Positions 10,486 to 20,142 of a stretch of 64,000 bases of DNA are shown here, piece by piece. Positions within the stretch are counted from its first letter, which is position 1, and the number at the start of each line of letters is the position of its first letter. The stretch is from an uncultured Carboxylicivirga sp. (GTDB lineage Bacteria > Bacteroidota > Bacteroidia > Bacteroidales > Marinilabiliaceae), in the NCBI GenBank assembly GCA_947491945.1, contig CANLLN010000005.1, positions 1 through 64,000 on the forward strand. Reading direction: 5' to 3'. Position numbers and translations under genes: made by a program. Under the pieces are notes generated by a model. It saw only the letters and a list, made by a program, of their open reading frames with translations. It had not been told where the DNA came from and made no database searches.

Positions 10486-10511
10486 AATTACCCTCCTAAA
10501 CACTCACGAAA

Positions 10512-11489
10512 ATGCGTATTTCAGTACTTGTATTTAGTTTTACATTCCTATTGGCCTGCAACCAACCTGCGAAACACAATTACAATACATCAAAGGCCTT
10601 ACTATCTTGGAACAACACACCGGTGAAAGAGCAAATTTTTTCATTTGTAAAAAAAGTAACCGATCCATCATCAGTTGATTACGTGCCTGTTGAAAATCGG
10701 GTTGCTGTATTTGATAATGACGGAACACTATGGAACGAAAAGCCACTGTACATTCCGTTGGAATTTGAAATCAATAACATTCAAACAAAGCTTGCTGGCG
10801 ACACATCATTACTGTCCAATGAATTATACAAAGGCTTAGCGGAGGGTAACCTGGCCATTATGAAAGACTACAACACATTTAACCTAATTACACAACTATT
10901 TGCGTTACATAATGGTCAAAATGAAGATAAGTACAAAGAGTCCGTCTATCATTTCCTTTCCCATAACCTTCATCCAAAATTTGAACGCCCCTTTAAAGAA
11001 ATGGTGTACCAGCCAATGGTTGAATTGGTTCATCACCTACAACAACACGATTTTGAAGTATATATCGTTACAGGAGGAGAAATTTCTTTCGTCAGAACCA
11101 TCTCCAAAGAAATATATAACATCCCGGTTGAAAATGTGATAGGCAGCAGTGTAAAACTTAATTACATTTCCGATGAACAGGGCGTCAGAATAATTAGAAC
11201 AGGCACAATTCAATCGGCCAATGACAAACACGTAAAACCCTGTAACATTGAACTGCATATTGGTAAAAAGCCAATTTTTGCTGCCGGTAATAGCGATGGA
11301 GACTATGAAATGATGGAGTATACACTAGCTGGCGATGAGCCTTCCATGGCTATTTTGGTGCATCACGATGATGCAGAAAGAGAATACAGCTACATGCATG
11401 GCACCGAAAAAGCAGTTACAGATGCCAACAGCAAGGGATGGCATGTCATCAGTATGAAAAAAGACTTTAGACAAATCTTTCCGGATTAA
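10512..11489 (+). CDS. HAD-superfamily hydrolase, predicted lipoprotein
   Basis: A 325-residue haloacid-dehalogenase-type phosphatase. The N-terminus has a lipobox LLAC with Cys16 as the lipid site, so it is probably anchored in the outer membrane facing the periplasm. Motif I is VFDNDGTLW (nucleophile D68, acid D70), motif II is the threonine in YIVTGGE, and motif IV is GNSDGDYEMM. The layout resembles the phosphoserine-phosphatase-like branch. The substrate is unknown. It starts 78 bases after the sulfatase stop, which suggests co-transcription and perhaps a joint role in removing sulfate and phosphate from an external compound (inference). Confidence 0.78.
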   Translation: MRISVLVFSFTFLLACNQPAKHNYNTSKALLSWNNTPVKEQIFSFVKKVTDPSSVDYVPVENRVAVFDNDGTLWNEKPLYIPLEFEINNIQTKLAGDTSLLSNELYKGLAEGNLAIMKDYNTFNLITQLFALHNGQNEDKYKESVYHFLSHNLHPKFERPFKEMVYQPMVELVHHLQQHDFEVYIVTGGEISFVRTISKEIYNIPVENVIGSSVKLNYISDEQGVRIIRTGTIQSANDKHVKPCNIELHIGKKPIFAAGNSDGDYEMMEYTLAGDEPSMAILVHHDDAEREYSYMHGTEKAVTDANSKGWHVISMKKDFRQIFPD

Positions 11490-11600
11490 GAACACTACTA
11501 TAGGTTTTTATGCTCAGCCTTTCCTTAATAAGATGGGCTTGGCGTTCTGCTTTTGAACCAAAACGCTAACCATTTTAAAGGAATTATTATTTTTGCATCT

Positions 11601-13700
11601 ATGTCAGACTTAGCGATGCAAAATATAAACTACCTGCCGGGCGTTGGCCCCAAAAAGGCCGAACTGTTAAAGCAGGAGCTTAAGATTGCATCCTACGAGG
11701 ATATGCTCTATTATTTCCCTTATAAATACATTGACCGTAGTAAGTTTTATCAAATAAGAGAGGTTAATGCCAAGCTGCCTTACATACAGGTAAAGGGTCG
11801 GTTTACCGCGCTTAACACAGTGGGCACCGGCCGTCAAAGCCGCCTCACCGCAACTTTTACCGATGGTACAGGCGTACTGGAACTTGTGTGGTTCAAGGGT
11901 CATAAATATGTAAAAGAAGGCATCAGCTCCGAAAACGAGTATATTGTTTTTGGCAAGCCCTCTTCCTTCAACGGTAAAATAAACATTGTGCATCCCGAGT
12001 TGGAAAAAGTCAGCGAAACACAGGTGAAGATAACATCGGCACTACAGGCTTTTTACAATACTACGGAGAAAATGAAAAAGGGCTTTTTAAATTCCAAAGC
12101 CATTCAGAAGCTACAGCAAAATATATTCCTGTCATTTCAGGGAAAAGTAAGTGAAACACTGCCGGCCTCCATCATTGAGCGATACAAGTTTCTGAATCTA
12201 CACGAATCATTAAAGGCTATTCATTTTCCGCCCAATGCACAAATATTGGAGAAGGCACAGCTGCGCCTAAAGTTTGAAGAGCTATTTTATATTCAGCTAA
12301 ATATATTGCGACAACGCAACCAACGCACACGCGCCATCAAAGGGCATCTATTTGGAAAAGTGGGTGATTACCTCAATTCTTTTTACAGCCAGAAAATACC
12401 CTTTGAACTAACCAATGCACAAAAGCGCGTTATTAAAGAAATACGCCGCGACATGGGTAGTGGCAAGCAGATGAACCGGCTACTACAGGGCGATGTGGGC
12501 TCGGGCAAAACATTAGTGGCGCTGATGGTGATGCTGATTGCATTAGACAATAAGTATCAAACCTGCCTGATGGCACCCACAGAGATACTGGCCACCCAAC
12601 ACTTCGAAACCATCAGCGAGATGGTTGATGGCTTAAATATAAAAGTAGCCTTACTAACGGGCTCCTCTAAAAAGAAAGAGCGCGAACAGATCGACAAGGA
12701 TCTTCAATCGGGTGAGCTTCAGATACTCATTGGCACCCATGCCCTTTTGGAAGATAAGGTAATATTTAACAACCTGGGTCTAGTGGTGGTGGATGAGCAG
12801 CACCGCTTTGGCGTAGCACAACGTGCGCGCTTGTGGCGTAAAAATACCCAGCCCCCTCACATACTGGTGATGACGGCCACACCCATCCCACGCACCCTGG
12901 CCATGACTATCTACGGCGACCTGGAAGTATCAGTCATCGATGAATTACCCCCGGGACGTAAACCCATCGAAACAGCCCATTATTTTCACAACCGACGCAA
13001 TAACCTCAACAAATTTATCAAGGGCGAGCTGGACAAAGGCCGACAAGTGTACGTGGTTTATCCACTCATTGAGGAGTCGGAGAAGATGGACTTTAAAAAT
13101 CTGGGCGAAGGCTATGAGTATATGCAACGCGTATTCCCCGATTACAAGGTGAGCATGGTACATGGCCGCATGAAGCCGGCCGAAAAAGATGCCGAGATGC
13201 AGGAGTTTGCCGCCAATCGCTCGCAGATACTGGTTTCAACCACCGTGATTGAAGTGGGCGTGAATGTACCCAATGCTTCGGTGATGGTAATTGAAAGCGC
13301 CGAACGCTTTGGCCTGTCGCAGCTCCATCAGCTACGCGGCCGCGTGGGGCGCGGTGCCGATCAAAGCTATTGCATCCTGATGACCGACTATAAGCTATCG
13401 GAAGAGACCCGCAAGCGTATGGACATTATGACCCGCTCGACCGATGGCTTTGAAATTGCCGAGGCCGATTTAAAACTGAGGGGGCCGGGCGACCTGGAGG
13501 GCACCCAGCAGTCAGGCCTGCCCTTTACCTTAAAAATTGCCAACCTGGGGCGCGATGGCCAAATATTACAGTTTGCCCGCCAGGTGGCCGAAGCCATATT
13601 AAGCAACGACCCCCTGCTGGAGAAACAAGAAAATTTCATCCTCGATAAACAGCTAAAAAAACTGGCCAGTGAAAAGATGAACTGGAGCATGATTAGTTAA
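11601..13700 (+). CDS. recG: ATP-dependent DNA helicase RecG
   Basis: RecG reverses stalled forks and processes branched DNA. The 699-residue product has the N-terminal wedge/OB region (YLPGVGPKKAELL, then VKGRFTALNT), Walker A GDVGSGKT, motif Ia APTEILATQH, the DExH-type box DEQHRFG, motif III TATPIPRT, and C-terminal helicase motifs VSTTVIEVGVNVPNA and QLRGRVGR. Length matches the family. I chose ATG 11601 (MSDLAMQNINYLPGVG) over an in-frame ATG at 11553, whose extra residues look non-native. A TATTTTTG element sits at 11588-11595, unusually close to the start. It is convergent with the DUF3857 genes, 10 bases away. Confidence 0.95.
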   Translation: MSDLAMQNINYLPGVGPKKAELLKQELKIASYEDMLYYFPYKYIDRSKFYQIREVNAKLPYIQVKGRFTALNTVGTGRQSRLTATFTDGTGVLELVWFKGHKYVKEGISSENEYIVFGKPSSFNGKINIVHPELEKVSETQVKITSALQAFYNTTEKMKKGFLNSKAIQKLQQNIFLSFQGKVSETLPASIIERYKFLNLHESLKAIHFPPNAQILEKAQLRLKFEELFYIQLNILRQRNQRTRAIKGHLFGKVGDYLNSFYSQKIPFELTNAQKRVIKEIRRDMGSGKQMNRLLQGDVGSGKTLVALMVMLIALDNKYQTCLMAPTEILATQHFETISEMVDGLNIKVALLTGSSKKKEREQIDKDLQSGELQILIGTHALLEDKVIFNNLGLVVVDEQHRFGVAQRARLWRKNTQPPHILVMTATPIPRTLAMTIYGDLEVSVIDELPPGRKPIETAHYFHNRRNNLNKFIKGELDKGRQVYVVYPLIEESEKMDFKNLGEGYEYMQRVFPDYKVSMVHGRMKPAEKDAEMQEFAANRSQILVSTTVIEVGVNVPNASVMVIESAERFGLSQLHQLRGRVGRGADQSYCILMTDYKLSEETRKRMDIMTRSTDGFEIAEADLKLRGPGDLEGTQQSGLPFTLKIANLGRDGQILQFARQVAEAILSNDPLLEKQENFILDKQLKKLASEKMNWSMIS

Positions 13701-13710
13701 GGCATAACCA

Positions 13711-15678
13711 TTAAAGTTCTGCCAGCTCTTCATCTTCGATTAAAATTATCTTTGTATTAATTTTTGATGCCACCGTATTCATAAAATTCTTCAACTCGCG
13801 ATAATCACTGGCCAAATAACTTTGCTTTTTAAAGTTATAGCTGGCAATAATCTGAATACTCCCTTCGGCTTCCGTTACCACAAAATTAAATGCAACATTA
13901 TCCGAATTAATCTTTTGCTGGGTCGGTAACTCCTCAATGCGATAACCTTTGGGCACTTGAATAGTTGTTATGTAACGATAGCCTTGCCGATACACCATAT
14001 CAATTGGCAATGAACGATTTTCCTGTTTAAAAGGGTTATCATTTTGTGTTAAATTAGCAAAAGGAGAAATAATTAATTGATTATCAACCCTATCGATACT
14101 TTGAGAAAATTCAAAACTATACTTGAATGGCAAAGCCTTATCATATAGATTATCCGGCTCAATCTCATCCTTAATCGTTAAGCCCTTTTGGGCTATTCTT
14201 CTTTTAAATTTCTCTTTATCATTATGAAACCCGCTCCTGTTTGCCAGTGCCATGTAACCGGTACTTTTAGCTTTGCAAAGGCCTGCTAGCTGATTTTCTT
14301 CAACATCAAGATGTAAGGACAGATTAATCTCCTCAAGTGATGTTGCACTGTTGGCGATTGTCACCCAACTTTCACTATCTTCCTTTACTACAAAGCCTTT
14401 TCCATTAATACATCGGGCAGGTATCAGGTGATTAGGACACATAGACTGAGTTGCATCAACCAAACGCACCCTACCATCTACTTCAACTAAAACTAATACA
14501 TAGTTAAATAAGTTGGAATAGGGAAATGAGTCGGTAACTTTACCATTATCGCGCGTACTAACAATCACCGGGAAAGCTTGCAAGCCGACAGAACGTAATG
14601 CTCCAATGGTACATAAATTTATATTGCCAATATTTCCGGTATTATTCTCATTGAACTCCTTTAATGAATACTGAGCATACTTCCCATAGTATTCATTCCA
14701 TTTATAATTGGTTTTCATATAGTTTAACACCTCACCAAGGCGCTCTTCCTCGGCCATTTCTGCTAAATATGAAAGGTTTTTATCGGCCCACTTTTCTGAT
14801 CTTTTCAGGTATTTACCAAAGTCATCATGATCTAGCATTTCCTCCGCCAAGGATGGCCAGGTATTCATGTATGTTTTAGTATATCCGGATGGATAATTGA
14901 TTTCTGACATTTGGAAATCAATCTTTATTATATAATCATTTCTCGATGATATAAAGGTTTCATCACGAAAAGAAGGTACATTCTTCATCCCGAACTCATA
15001 CACCATGTCTTTAAAGGGGATATTGGCAAAAGTACGCTCAAATCCGGGTTTCTTGTAACTCTTAAAATGATCCATTTTAGTGGTTCCCTGCATACGGTAA
15101 CGATAGGAATAGAATGGAATCATATTCACTTTGTATTCACTATACAGGGTTGGGATATTGGTTTGAAAATCCCAATCTCGCAAATGTGTATAAAAAGGAG
15201 AATAGATGGAATATTGCACATCAATAATGGAACCTTCTTTAATCTGCGGCATGGCAAATTTTTTCACGTACCAATTGTTATTAATCTCTTCCTGGTACAC
15301 CTGATCGGGGTCAAGTGCTACTTTCTTTAAAATACCATCCTCATGGTTGAAAGTAAATGCGTTTACTTGTTTCAACTTTTCAAGTCCTTCTTTCGTTCGG
15401 TATAATGCAATCTCAAACTCACCCTGATCAAAGGCCGCCTCGTTAAAAATTTTAATCCGCACGTGTCGGTCAAAACGCAACACAAAACCGTCAACCTCCT
15501 GTACAAACCAAGAATTACCCTTGTCAAATAACACCACGGCGGGGGCATCTTCTTCGAAATCACATTCTTTAATTTGCAGTTCTTCAGGCTGTAAAAAACC
15601 AAACTTAACATCCTGGGCATTAACACTGAAACTGATAAATAATAAAAATAATGAGTAAGCTATAAATATTTTTTTCAT
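13711..15678 (-). CDS. DUF3857 / transglutaminase-like protein, triad incomplete
   Basis: A 655-residue exported protein with a signal peptide ending SVNAQ. The DUF3857 domain fills roughly residues 60-220, and a transglutaminase-like core follows at about 290-410. The catalytic cysteine is present (C356 in NINLCTIGALR) and the aspartate is present (D408 in RLVDAT), but the histidine position is occupied by Y393 in FNYVLV, where the neighbouring paralogue has FNHVIL. Cysteine-protease or transglutaminase activity is therefore doubtful. A C-terminal beta domain (DUF3858-like) ends the protein. It starts 22 bases after its paralogue and is likely co-transcribed with it. The biological role of the family is not established. 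Confidence 0.8.
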   Translation of the reverse strand: MKKIFIAYSLFLLFISFSVNAQDVKFGFLQPEELQIKECDFEEDAPAVVLFDKGNSWFVQEVDGFVLRFDRHVRIKIFNEAAFDQGEFEIALYRTKEGLEKLKQVNAFTFNHEDGILKKVALDPDQVYQEEINNNWYVKKFAMPQIKEGSIIDVQYSIYSPFYTHLRDWDFQTNIPTLYSEYKVNMIPFYSYRYRMQGTTKMDHFKSYKKPGFERTFANIPFKDMVYEFGMKNVPSFRDETFISSRNDYIIKIDFQMSEINYPSGYTKTYMNTWPSLAEEMLDHDDFGKYLKRSEKWADKNLSYLAEMAEEERLGEVLNYMKTNYKWNEYYGKYAQYSLKEFNENNTGNIGNINLCTIGALRSVGLQAFPVIVSTRDNGKVTDSFPYSNLFNYVLVLVEVDGRVRLVDATQSMCPNHLIPARCINGKGFVVKEDSESWVTIANSATSLEEINLSLHLDVEENQLAGLCKAKSTGYMALANRSGFHNDKEKFKRRIAQKGLTIKDEIEPDNLYDKALPFKYSFEFSQSIDRVDNQLIISPFANLTQNDNPFKQENRSLPIDMVYRQGYRYITTIQVPKGYRIEELPTQQKINSDNVAFNFVVTEAEGSIQIIASYNFKKQSYLASDYRELKNFMNTVASKINTKIILIEDEELAEL

Positions 15679-15700
15679 CGTTTGTGGGGTATTAGTAACA

Positions 15701-17545
15701 TTATAAATATTTTACAATTCCTTTTTGTAATTCAGCATTGTTACAAGCTTTAATAAAGGCATAAGCCTGGGGGTATTCCTCCACCGGAACAATGCCCGCC
15801 TCAATAAGCACCTGCCGATGCACCCGCAGACAATTGCCTTCCACCCTAAGCTCCCTTTTATAATAGCCATACTCCGATTCGAACTGAAGTGATTTGATGC
15901 CGGAAACGTCTGCTATTGCCTTAGGCATTTCATACACAATCGTATCACAGAAGCTGTAGGGATAATCAAAACGCAATTCCTGAGTTCTCTTCTCGGGTTT
16001 ATCAAGATGAAAGACAATGGGACGAATGGGTTTCAACAATAAGCGAGCGCCTATTTTCTCAACTGCATTATTTAGTGTTGCTTCCATGCTGATATCTATA
16101 AATGCAGAATCGGAGTCTGTGCGCTTCATTTCATAACTTTGTATATCGCAACGTTCAAACAAACCCAAATCTTCCAGATATCCTATTTTATCACGCTCCG
16201 ACAAAGCTTCATTTAACCCTTTCAGATAACTAAAAAGCAGCCCCTTCGCTCGTCCAGTACATACCATGCCTACCTCTCCGGAATCGTCAACCGTAACTTT
16301 AGTGCTAAAATAATTACCAACCTGCTCTGCCCTAAGACTCGGCGTACGGGTAAGCTTACTGTTTTCTCCATCTACTAAAAGCACTGAACGATTTTGGGTA
16401 GAAGTACCCAAATAATTAAAAGGGGCCGTGCTATCCGTACATTCAAGCCATATCGTATCATTAGCTTGTGGGACACAGAGTATCACATGATTAAACTGCT
16501 GAGATGGATAGTCTGTCCTAATTTTTACGGGATGAGAATCAGCATACACCAGTGTGTAAATGGAATTGATACCCACCTCCTTCAGCAGGGCCTGCATATA
16601 GTTAGTCAGGGCTTTGCAATCACCATATTTATTATTGCACACATACATCGCACTTTCAGGCATCAGGCCTCCTATATCTAAGGCTACATTGATATAACGG
16701 GTGTTATTTTGCAAATGCTGATACAGTACTTTTATCTTTTCTATGTCTGTGGCACAGTTTTGCGTTAAAGCATGAACCTTTGCCCTCTCTTCATTTGTCA
16801 AAAGATCGAGGTTAGATTTTAACCTACTCATCCAAAGCCCAAAACTCCTCCAGTTGTGAAGGCTACCCTTTATGCCATATTTAAAATCTTTCGGTACTAT
16901 AATAACCTTTGCTGCCAGCTCCTCTTTCCGTGGTCCATACTTTTCTCTTTCCACGTAGGGTATATCTTTAGCCTGCCATTGGTAGCGATAGCCACTTGAT
17001 AGTTCAGTGATTTTAGCTGAATCAATACCCTGCTGAAAAAGCTCAAAACTTGCTTCCCCGGGCACCTCAACTGTTAGCTCGGCATCTTTAACAGGAACTT
17101 TTTTCTGCCAGCGAGGAATCCAGTAAGCTAAAAATAAATAATCATTACGCTCCTGCGTATAGCTATACTTAATAACGTAAGGGTAACGATTATGAATTAG
17201 CTTAAAAGACAATATCATATCGTCGCCATGAAATTGTCCACTCGAATAGGCGTGAGAATGTATAATGTCTTTTCTCTTTAACGAACGTATTTCATCACCC
17301 ATCAAATCGTAAATACCTGCTTCCAATTCCTTAATATTATTGCCCTTGACATAAGAAATATCAATTTCGGCGAATTCGGCGCCTTTGGCTGTATTTATCT
17401 GAATTTCAAACTCAGCATGTTCAATAACCTTATTACCCGTATATTTTATGGAAGTAAGCCTTTTATTAATCTGGCAATCGGGCAGCTGGGCATACAATGA
17501 GGACTTTACTATTATCAATAGTAAAAAAATGAGGGGTAGGCGCAT
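15701..17545 (-). CDS. DUF3857 / transglutaminase-like protein, intact triad
   Basis: A 614-residue exported paralogue of the downstream gene, with a signal peptide ending SSLYAQ. DUF3857 spans about residues 40-200 and the transglutaminase-like core about 255-375. The likely triad is C310 (YGDCKALTNYMQALL), H353 (FNHVIL) and D371 (ECTDST). Family members act in the periplasm or at the cell surface; the substrate is unknown. It is the first gene of a two-gene unit. A weak promoter (TATCTTCA with TTTG 20 bases upstream) may lie a few bases before the start. Confidence 0.82.
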   Translation of the reverse strand: MRLPLIFLLLIIVKSSLYAQLPDCQINKRLTSIKYTGNKVIEHAEFEIQINTAKGAEFAEIDISYVKGNNIKELEAGIYDLMGDEIRSLKRKDIIHSHAYSSGQFHGDDMILSFKLIHNRYPYVIKYSYTQERNDYLFLAYWIPRWQKKVPVKDAELTVEVPGEASFELFQQGIDSAKITELSSGYRYQWQAKDIPYVEREKYGPRKEELAAKVIIVPKDFKYGIKGSLHNWRSFGLWMSRLKSNLDLLTNEERAKVHALTQNCATDIEKIKVLYQHLQNNTRYINVALDIGGLMPESAMYVCNNKYGDCKALTNYMQALLKEVGINSIYTLVYADSHPVKIRTDYPSQQFNHVILCVPQANDTIWLECTDSTAPFNYLGTSTQNRSVLLVDGENSKLTRTPSLRAEQVGNYFSTKVTVDDSGEVGMVCTGRAKGLLFSYLKGLNEALSERDKIGYLEDLGLFERCDIQSYEMKRTDSDSAFIDISMEATLNNAVEKIGARLLLKPIRPIVFHLDKPEKRTQELRFDYPYSFCDTIVYEMPKAIADVSGIKSLQFESEYGYYKRELRVEGNCLRVHRQVLIEAGIVPVEEYPQAYAFIKACNNAELQKGIVKYL

Positions 17546-17650
17546 TATTTTTTTCTTTGAAGATAGTATTTTTGTTAAAAACTAACCAAAATACTTCATA
17601 CTTACAATAACTTAACGACTGATCGCATAGCGCTTATCCAACAAGTTGTG

Positions 17651-17697
17651 AAAAAAAAGGGTCGTGTAAGATGTAAGAATAACAACACAACCCTTTT
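17651..17697 (-). terminator. intrinsic terminator after the GIN-domain gene
   Basis: On the minus strand AAAAGGGTTGTGT pairs with ACACGACCCTTTT (one G-U pair), and the second arm runs into eight T. It lies 13 bases after the stop of the GIN-domain gene. Confidence 0.82.
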
Positions 17698-17709
17698 CTA
17701 TTAGAACTT

Positions 17710-18399
17710 TTATCGCTGACTAATATCACCTGCACCTGACTCATTCAGCTCCTTGAGGTCTGGTTTCCCATAGTAGTCAATATCGCTGCCCCCACTGGCC
17801 TTGGCGATAATCTCCTTTTCAGCCCATACAATAGCTTCTGCACCACCCGATGTGGTAACTTTCACCTTTTGTGCTTTGAGCTCACGGGCATGAATATCAG
17901 ATCCACCACTTGCCGTAGCCTCCAACTGATCGCATTGCCCCTTCACCTTAATATCGGCACCGCCAGAACTTATCAGGGTCAACACACGGCTTCGCAGCTC
18001 CATATAAATATCAGCTCCTCCACTGGCATTTAATGTAACGGAAGCTCCTTTTATCACATTCTGTCCATACACATCTGCACCACCACTGGCACTCAGGTTT
18101 TCCAACTGTGCGGCAGATACATATACCTTGGGTGCTGCACCGGTAATCCAGTTCCAGCCACTGCTGCCCTCCATGTACACCTTTAGCGTATTGCCCTGTA
18201 CTTTGGTAATCAAACGATGCAAATCATCCTTGGAGCAAACTACCTCCACCTTTGTTTCCGATGCCTGCGTATAATACAGGTCAATGCCGGACGAAACGTC
18301 CACACTTACAAACTCGCTTACCGAACGTAGTTCCTTTTCTTGTCCCGCGATGACACTCGTGAATAATAGTGCCATCACCATCAATGCAATATTCCTCAT
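17710..18399 (-). CDS. GIN-domain (DUF2807) exported protein
   Basis: A 229-residue protein with a signal peptide ending VIAGQ. The mature part is a head GIN domain: a right-handed beta-helix built from turns marked SASGGADVY, NASGGADIY, SSGGADIKV, ASGGSDIHA, TSGGAEAIV and ASGGSDIDY, spaced about 20 residues. Such proteins are common in the Bacteroidota periplasm or outer membrane, and their function is not known; binding of carbohydrate or protein is often supposed. It is the second gene of a possible unit with the symporter, 55 bases downstream of it, and is closed by a good terminator. Confidence 0.85.
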   Translation of the reverse strand: MRNIALMVMALLFTSVIAGQEKELRSVSEFVSVDVSSGIDLYYTQASETKVEVVCSKDDLHRLITKVQGNTLKVYMEGSSGWNWITGAAPKVYVSAAQLENLSASGGADVYGQNVIKGASVTLNASGGADIYMELRSRVLTLISSGGADIKVKGQCDQLEATASGGSDIHARELKAQKVKVTTSGGAEAIVWAEKEIIAKASGGSDIDYYGKPDLKELNESGAGDISQR

Positions 18400-18454
18400 A
18401 GTTGTGGTTTTATATTAAAAAAGACGCATTATTATGACTTCCGGTTACAGGCTC

Positions 18455-19822
18455 TTATTTTTTCTTTTCTGCTTTCAATCGTTTAAAATAATCATTGGTG
18501 GCTCTTTTTACATGAGGCGCCAATATAATGGCAGCAATCATATTGGGGAAGGCCATTAATGCATAAGCTGAATCGATAAACGCAATCACTACATCAATGG
18601 ATACAACGGCAGCTACAACTGCACTTATCACACTTAGCACATTATAAATATTCCGCGATTTTGTACCAAACAAATACGAAGAGCACTTATTTCCATAATA
18701 GGGAAAAGTAAACAAAGTTGACAAGGCAAAAAACATTACACAAATAATCAGCAAGTATGGTCCGTACCCGGGAATAGCTTTATCAAAGGCCAAAGCGGTT
18801 AAGGTGATACCATCGGCATCGCTCGTTTGCCACACATCGGTTACCAAAATAGCCAGCGCCGTCATGGTACACACAATCAGCGTATCCACAATAGGCCCCA
18901 GCATAGCCACCAAACCCTCGCGCACAGGCTCGTTGGTCTTGGCTGCACCATGTGCCAGCGGCGCCGTACCAATACCTGCCTCGTTAGAGAAGGCTGCCCG
19001 CTTAATACCCGTGATAATAAGAATGCCCACGGCGCCCCCCAGCACCGACTCTGCCTCAAAGGCATCGGTAAAAATTAGTACCAAGGCACTCCACAACTTA
19101 TCGGGATGAGAAAAAATAATAAACAGCACCACCAACACATACAGCAATACCATGAAGGGCACGATACCTGCCGTTACCTTGCCAATGCGTTGAATACCCC
19201 CAAAAATAACAACTGACATGCATGCCGCAATAATAATACCCGAAATAAAATCGCTAGTAAAGCCGGTAGTAATACCATTGGGCTCCAATACAATATCGCG
19301 AAACACCTGTGTTAGTTGATTACTCTGAAAAACCGGAAAGACAGCAAACATAGCGGCCACAGCGAAAAATACGGCCATGGGCTTCCATCGTTTTCCCAAT
19401 CCTTCGGTGATAATATACATGGGACCACCCTGAACTTCGCCAGCATCATCCTTACCACGAAACATGACAGCCAGGGTGCCGGTAAAAAATTTGGTGGAAA
19501 CCCCCAATAGTGCACTGATCCACATCCAAAAGATCGCACCGGGGCCTCCGGCCATTATTGCCACCGCCACACCACTGATATTACCCATACCTACCGTAGC
19601 AGCCAAGGCCGTTGATAATGCCTGAAAATGATTAATCTGTCCGGCCTCATCCGCCTGATCATATTTTCCACGAAGAATGGCCACAGCATGAGCAATATGC
19701 CGAAAGGGCATAAGGCGACTGTAAATCATAAAAAAGAAACCACCACCCAAGAGCAATATTAAGAGTGGCGTTCCCCAAATAAACTCACTAAATTCGATAA
19801 TCCGTTGTTCAAAATCTTTCAT
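18455..19822 (-). CDS. alanine/glycine:cation symporter (AGCS family)
   Basis: A 455-residue inner-membrane transporter with about 11 helices. Family hallmarks are ATVGMGNISGVAVAIMAGGPGAIFWMW in the substrate/Na+ site region, GGPMYIITEGLG, and GIGTAPLAHGAAKTNEPVREG. AGCS carriers import alanine or glycine with Na+. The ATG at 19822 (MKDFEQRIIEF) is preferred over an upstream ATG at 19870: the first 16 residues of the longer form do not resemble the family, and a promoter lies between the two. The GIN-domain gene follows. Confidence 0.92.
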   Translation of the reverse strand: MKDFEQRIIEFSEFIWGTPLLILLLGGGFFFMIYSRLMPFRHIAHAVAILRGKYDQADEAGQINHFQALSTALAATVGMGNISGVAVAIMAGGPGAIFWMWISALLGVSTKFFTGTLAVMFRGKDDAGEVQGGPMYIITEGLGKRWKPMAVFFAVAAMFAVFPVFQSNQLTQVFRDIVLEPNGITTGFTSDFISGIIIAACMSVVIFGGIQRIGKVTAGIVPFMVLLYVLVVLFIIFSHPDKLWSALVLIFTDAFEAESVLGGAVGILIITGIKRAAFSNEAGIGTAPLAHGAAKTNEPVREGLVAMLGPIVDTLIVCTMTALAILVTDVWQTSDADGITLTALAFDKAIPGYGPYLLIICVMFFALSTLFTFPYYGNKCSSYLFGTKSRNIYNVLSVISAVVAAVVSIDVVIAFIDSAYALMAFPNMIAAIILAPHVKRATNDYFKRLKAEKKK

Positions 19823-19826
19823 CACA

Positions 19827-19858
19827 GAAAGATAAAAAAAACTACAAAACGAAACAAA
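19827..19858 (-). promoter_or_regulatory. probable promoter of the symporter gene
   Basis: On the minus strand TATCTTTC (19827-19834) differs from TAnnTTTG at one position, and TTTG (19855-19858) lies 20 bases upstream. The predicted transcript would be almost leaderless, starting very near the ATG at 19822. Confidence 0.45.
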
Positions 19859-20001
19859 ATGAATTGACATGCACCATCACCCCACGATTATCTGATTATG
19901 AGCAGACTATATATTTCAACCCGTTTCATTTACAGCCCTGCCTTTATATTTTTTTAACGCTAATAAAGACCTTTTTCCTTAATCAATGTTGAATTATATT
20001 T

Positions 20002-20009
20002 TAGATTTG
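20002..20009 (+). promoter_or_regulatory. possible -7 element for the fumarase gene
   Basis: TAGATTTG matches TAnnTTTG exactly, but the -33 position lacks a TTG. It would give a leader of about 130 bases before the fumarase start. Confidence 0.35.
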
Positions 20010-20142
20010 CATAACAAGGGGCGAAAAAAGCAATATTCGCCTAGCTGAATACGAATTACAAAATAACTAATCGTGCTTAAGCCAGTAGTTTCGTGTCATC
20101 CTCACAAACTAATGACTTCTGCCCAATAACCAATTTCAAGTT

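Noticed and set aside
12940-13163. Reading frames of 70-110 codons inside recG, ftsZ, murE, pckA and other large genes on either strand.
   Set aside because: They lie wholly within well-identified genes and show no domain, signal peptide or promoter of their own.
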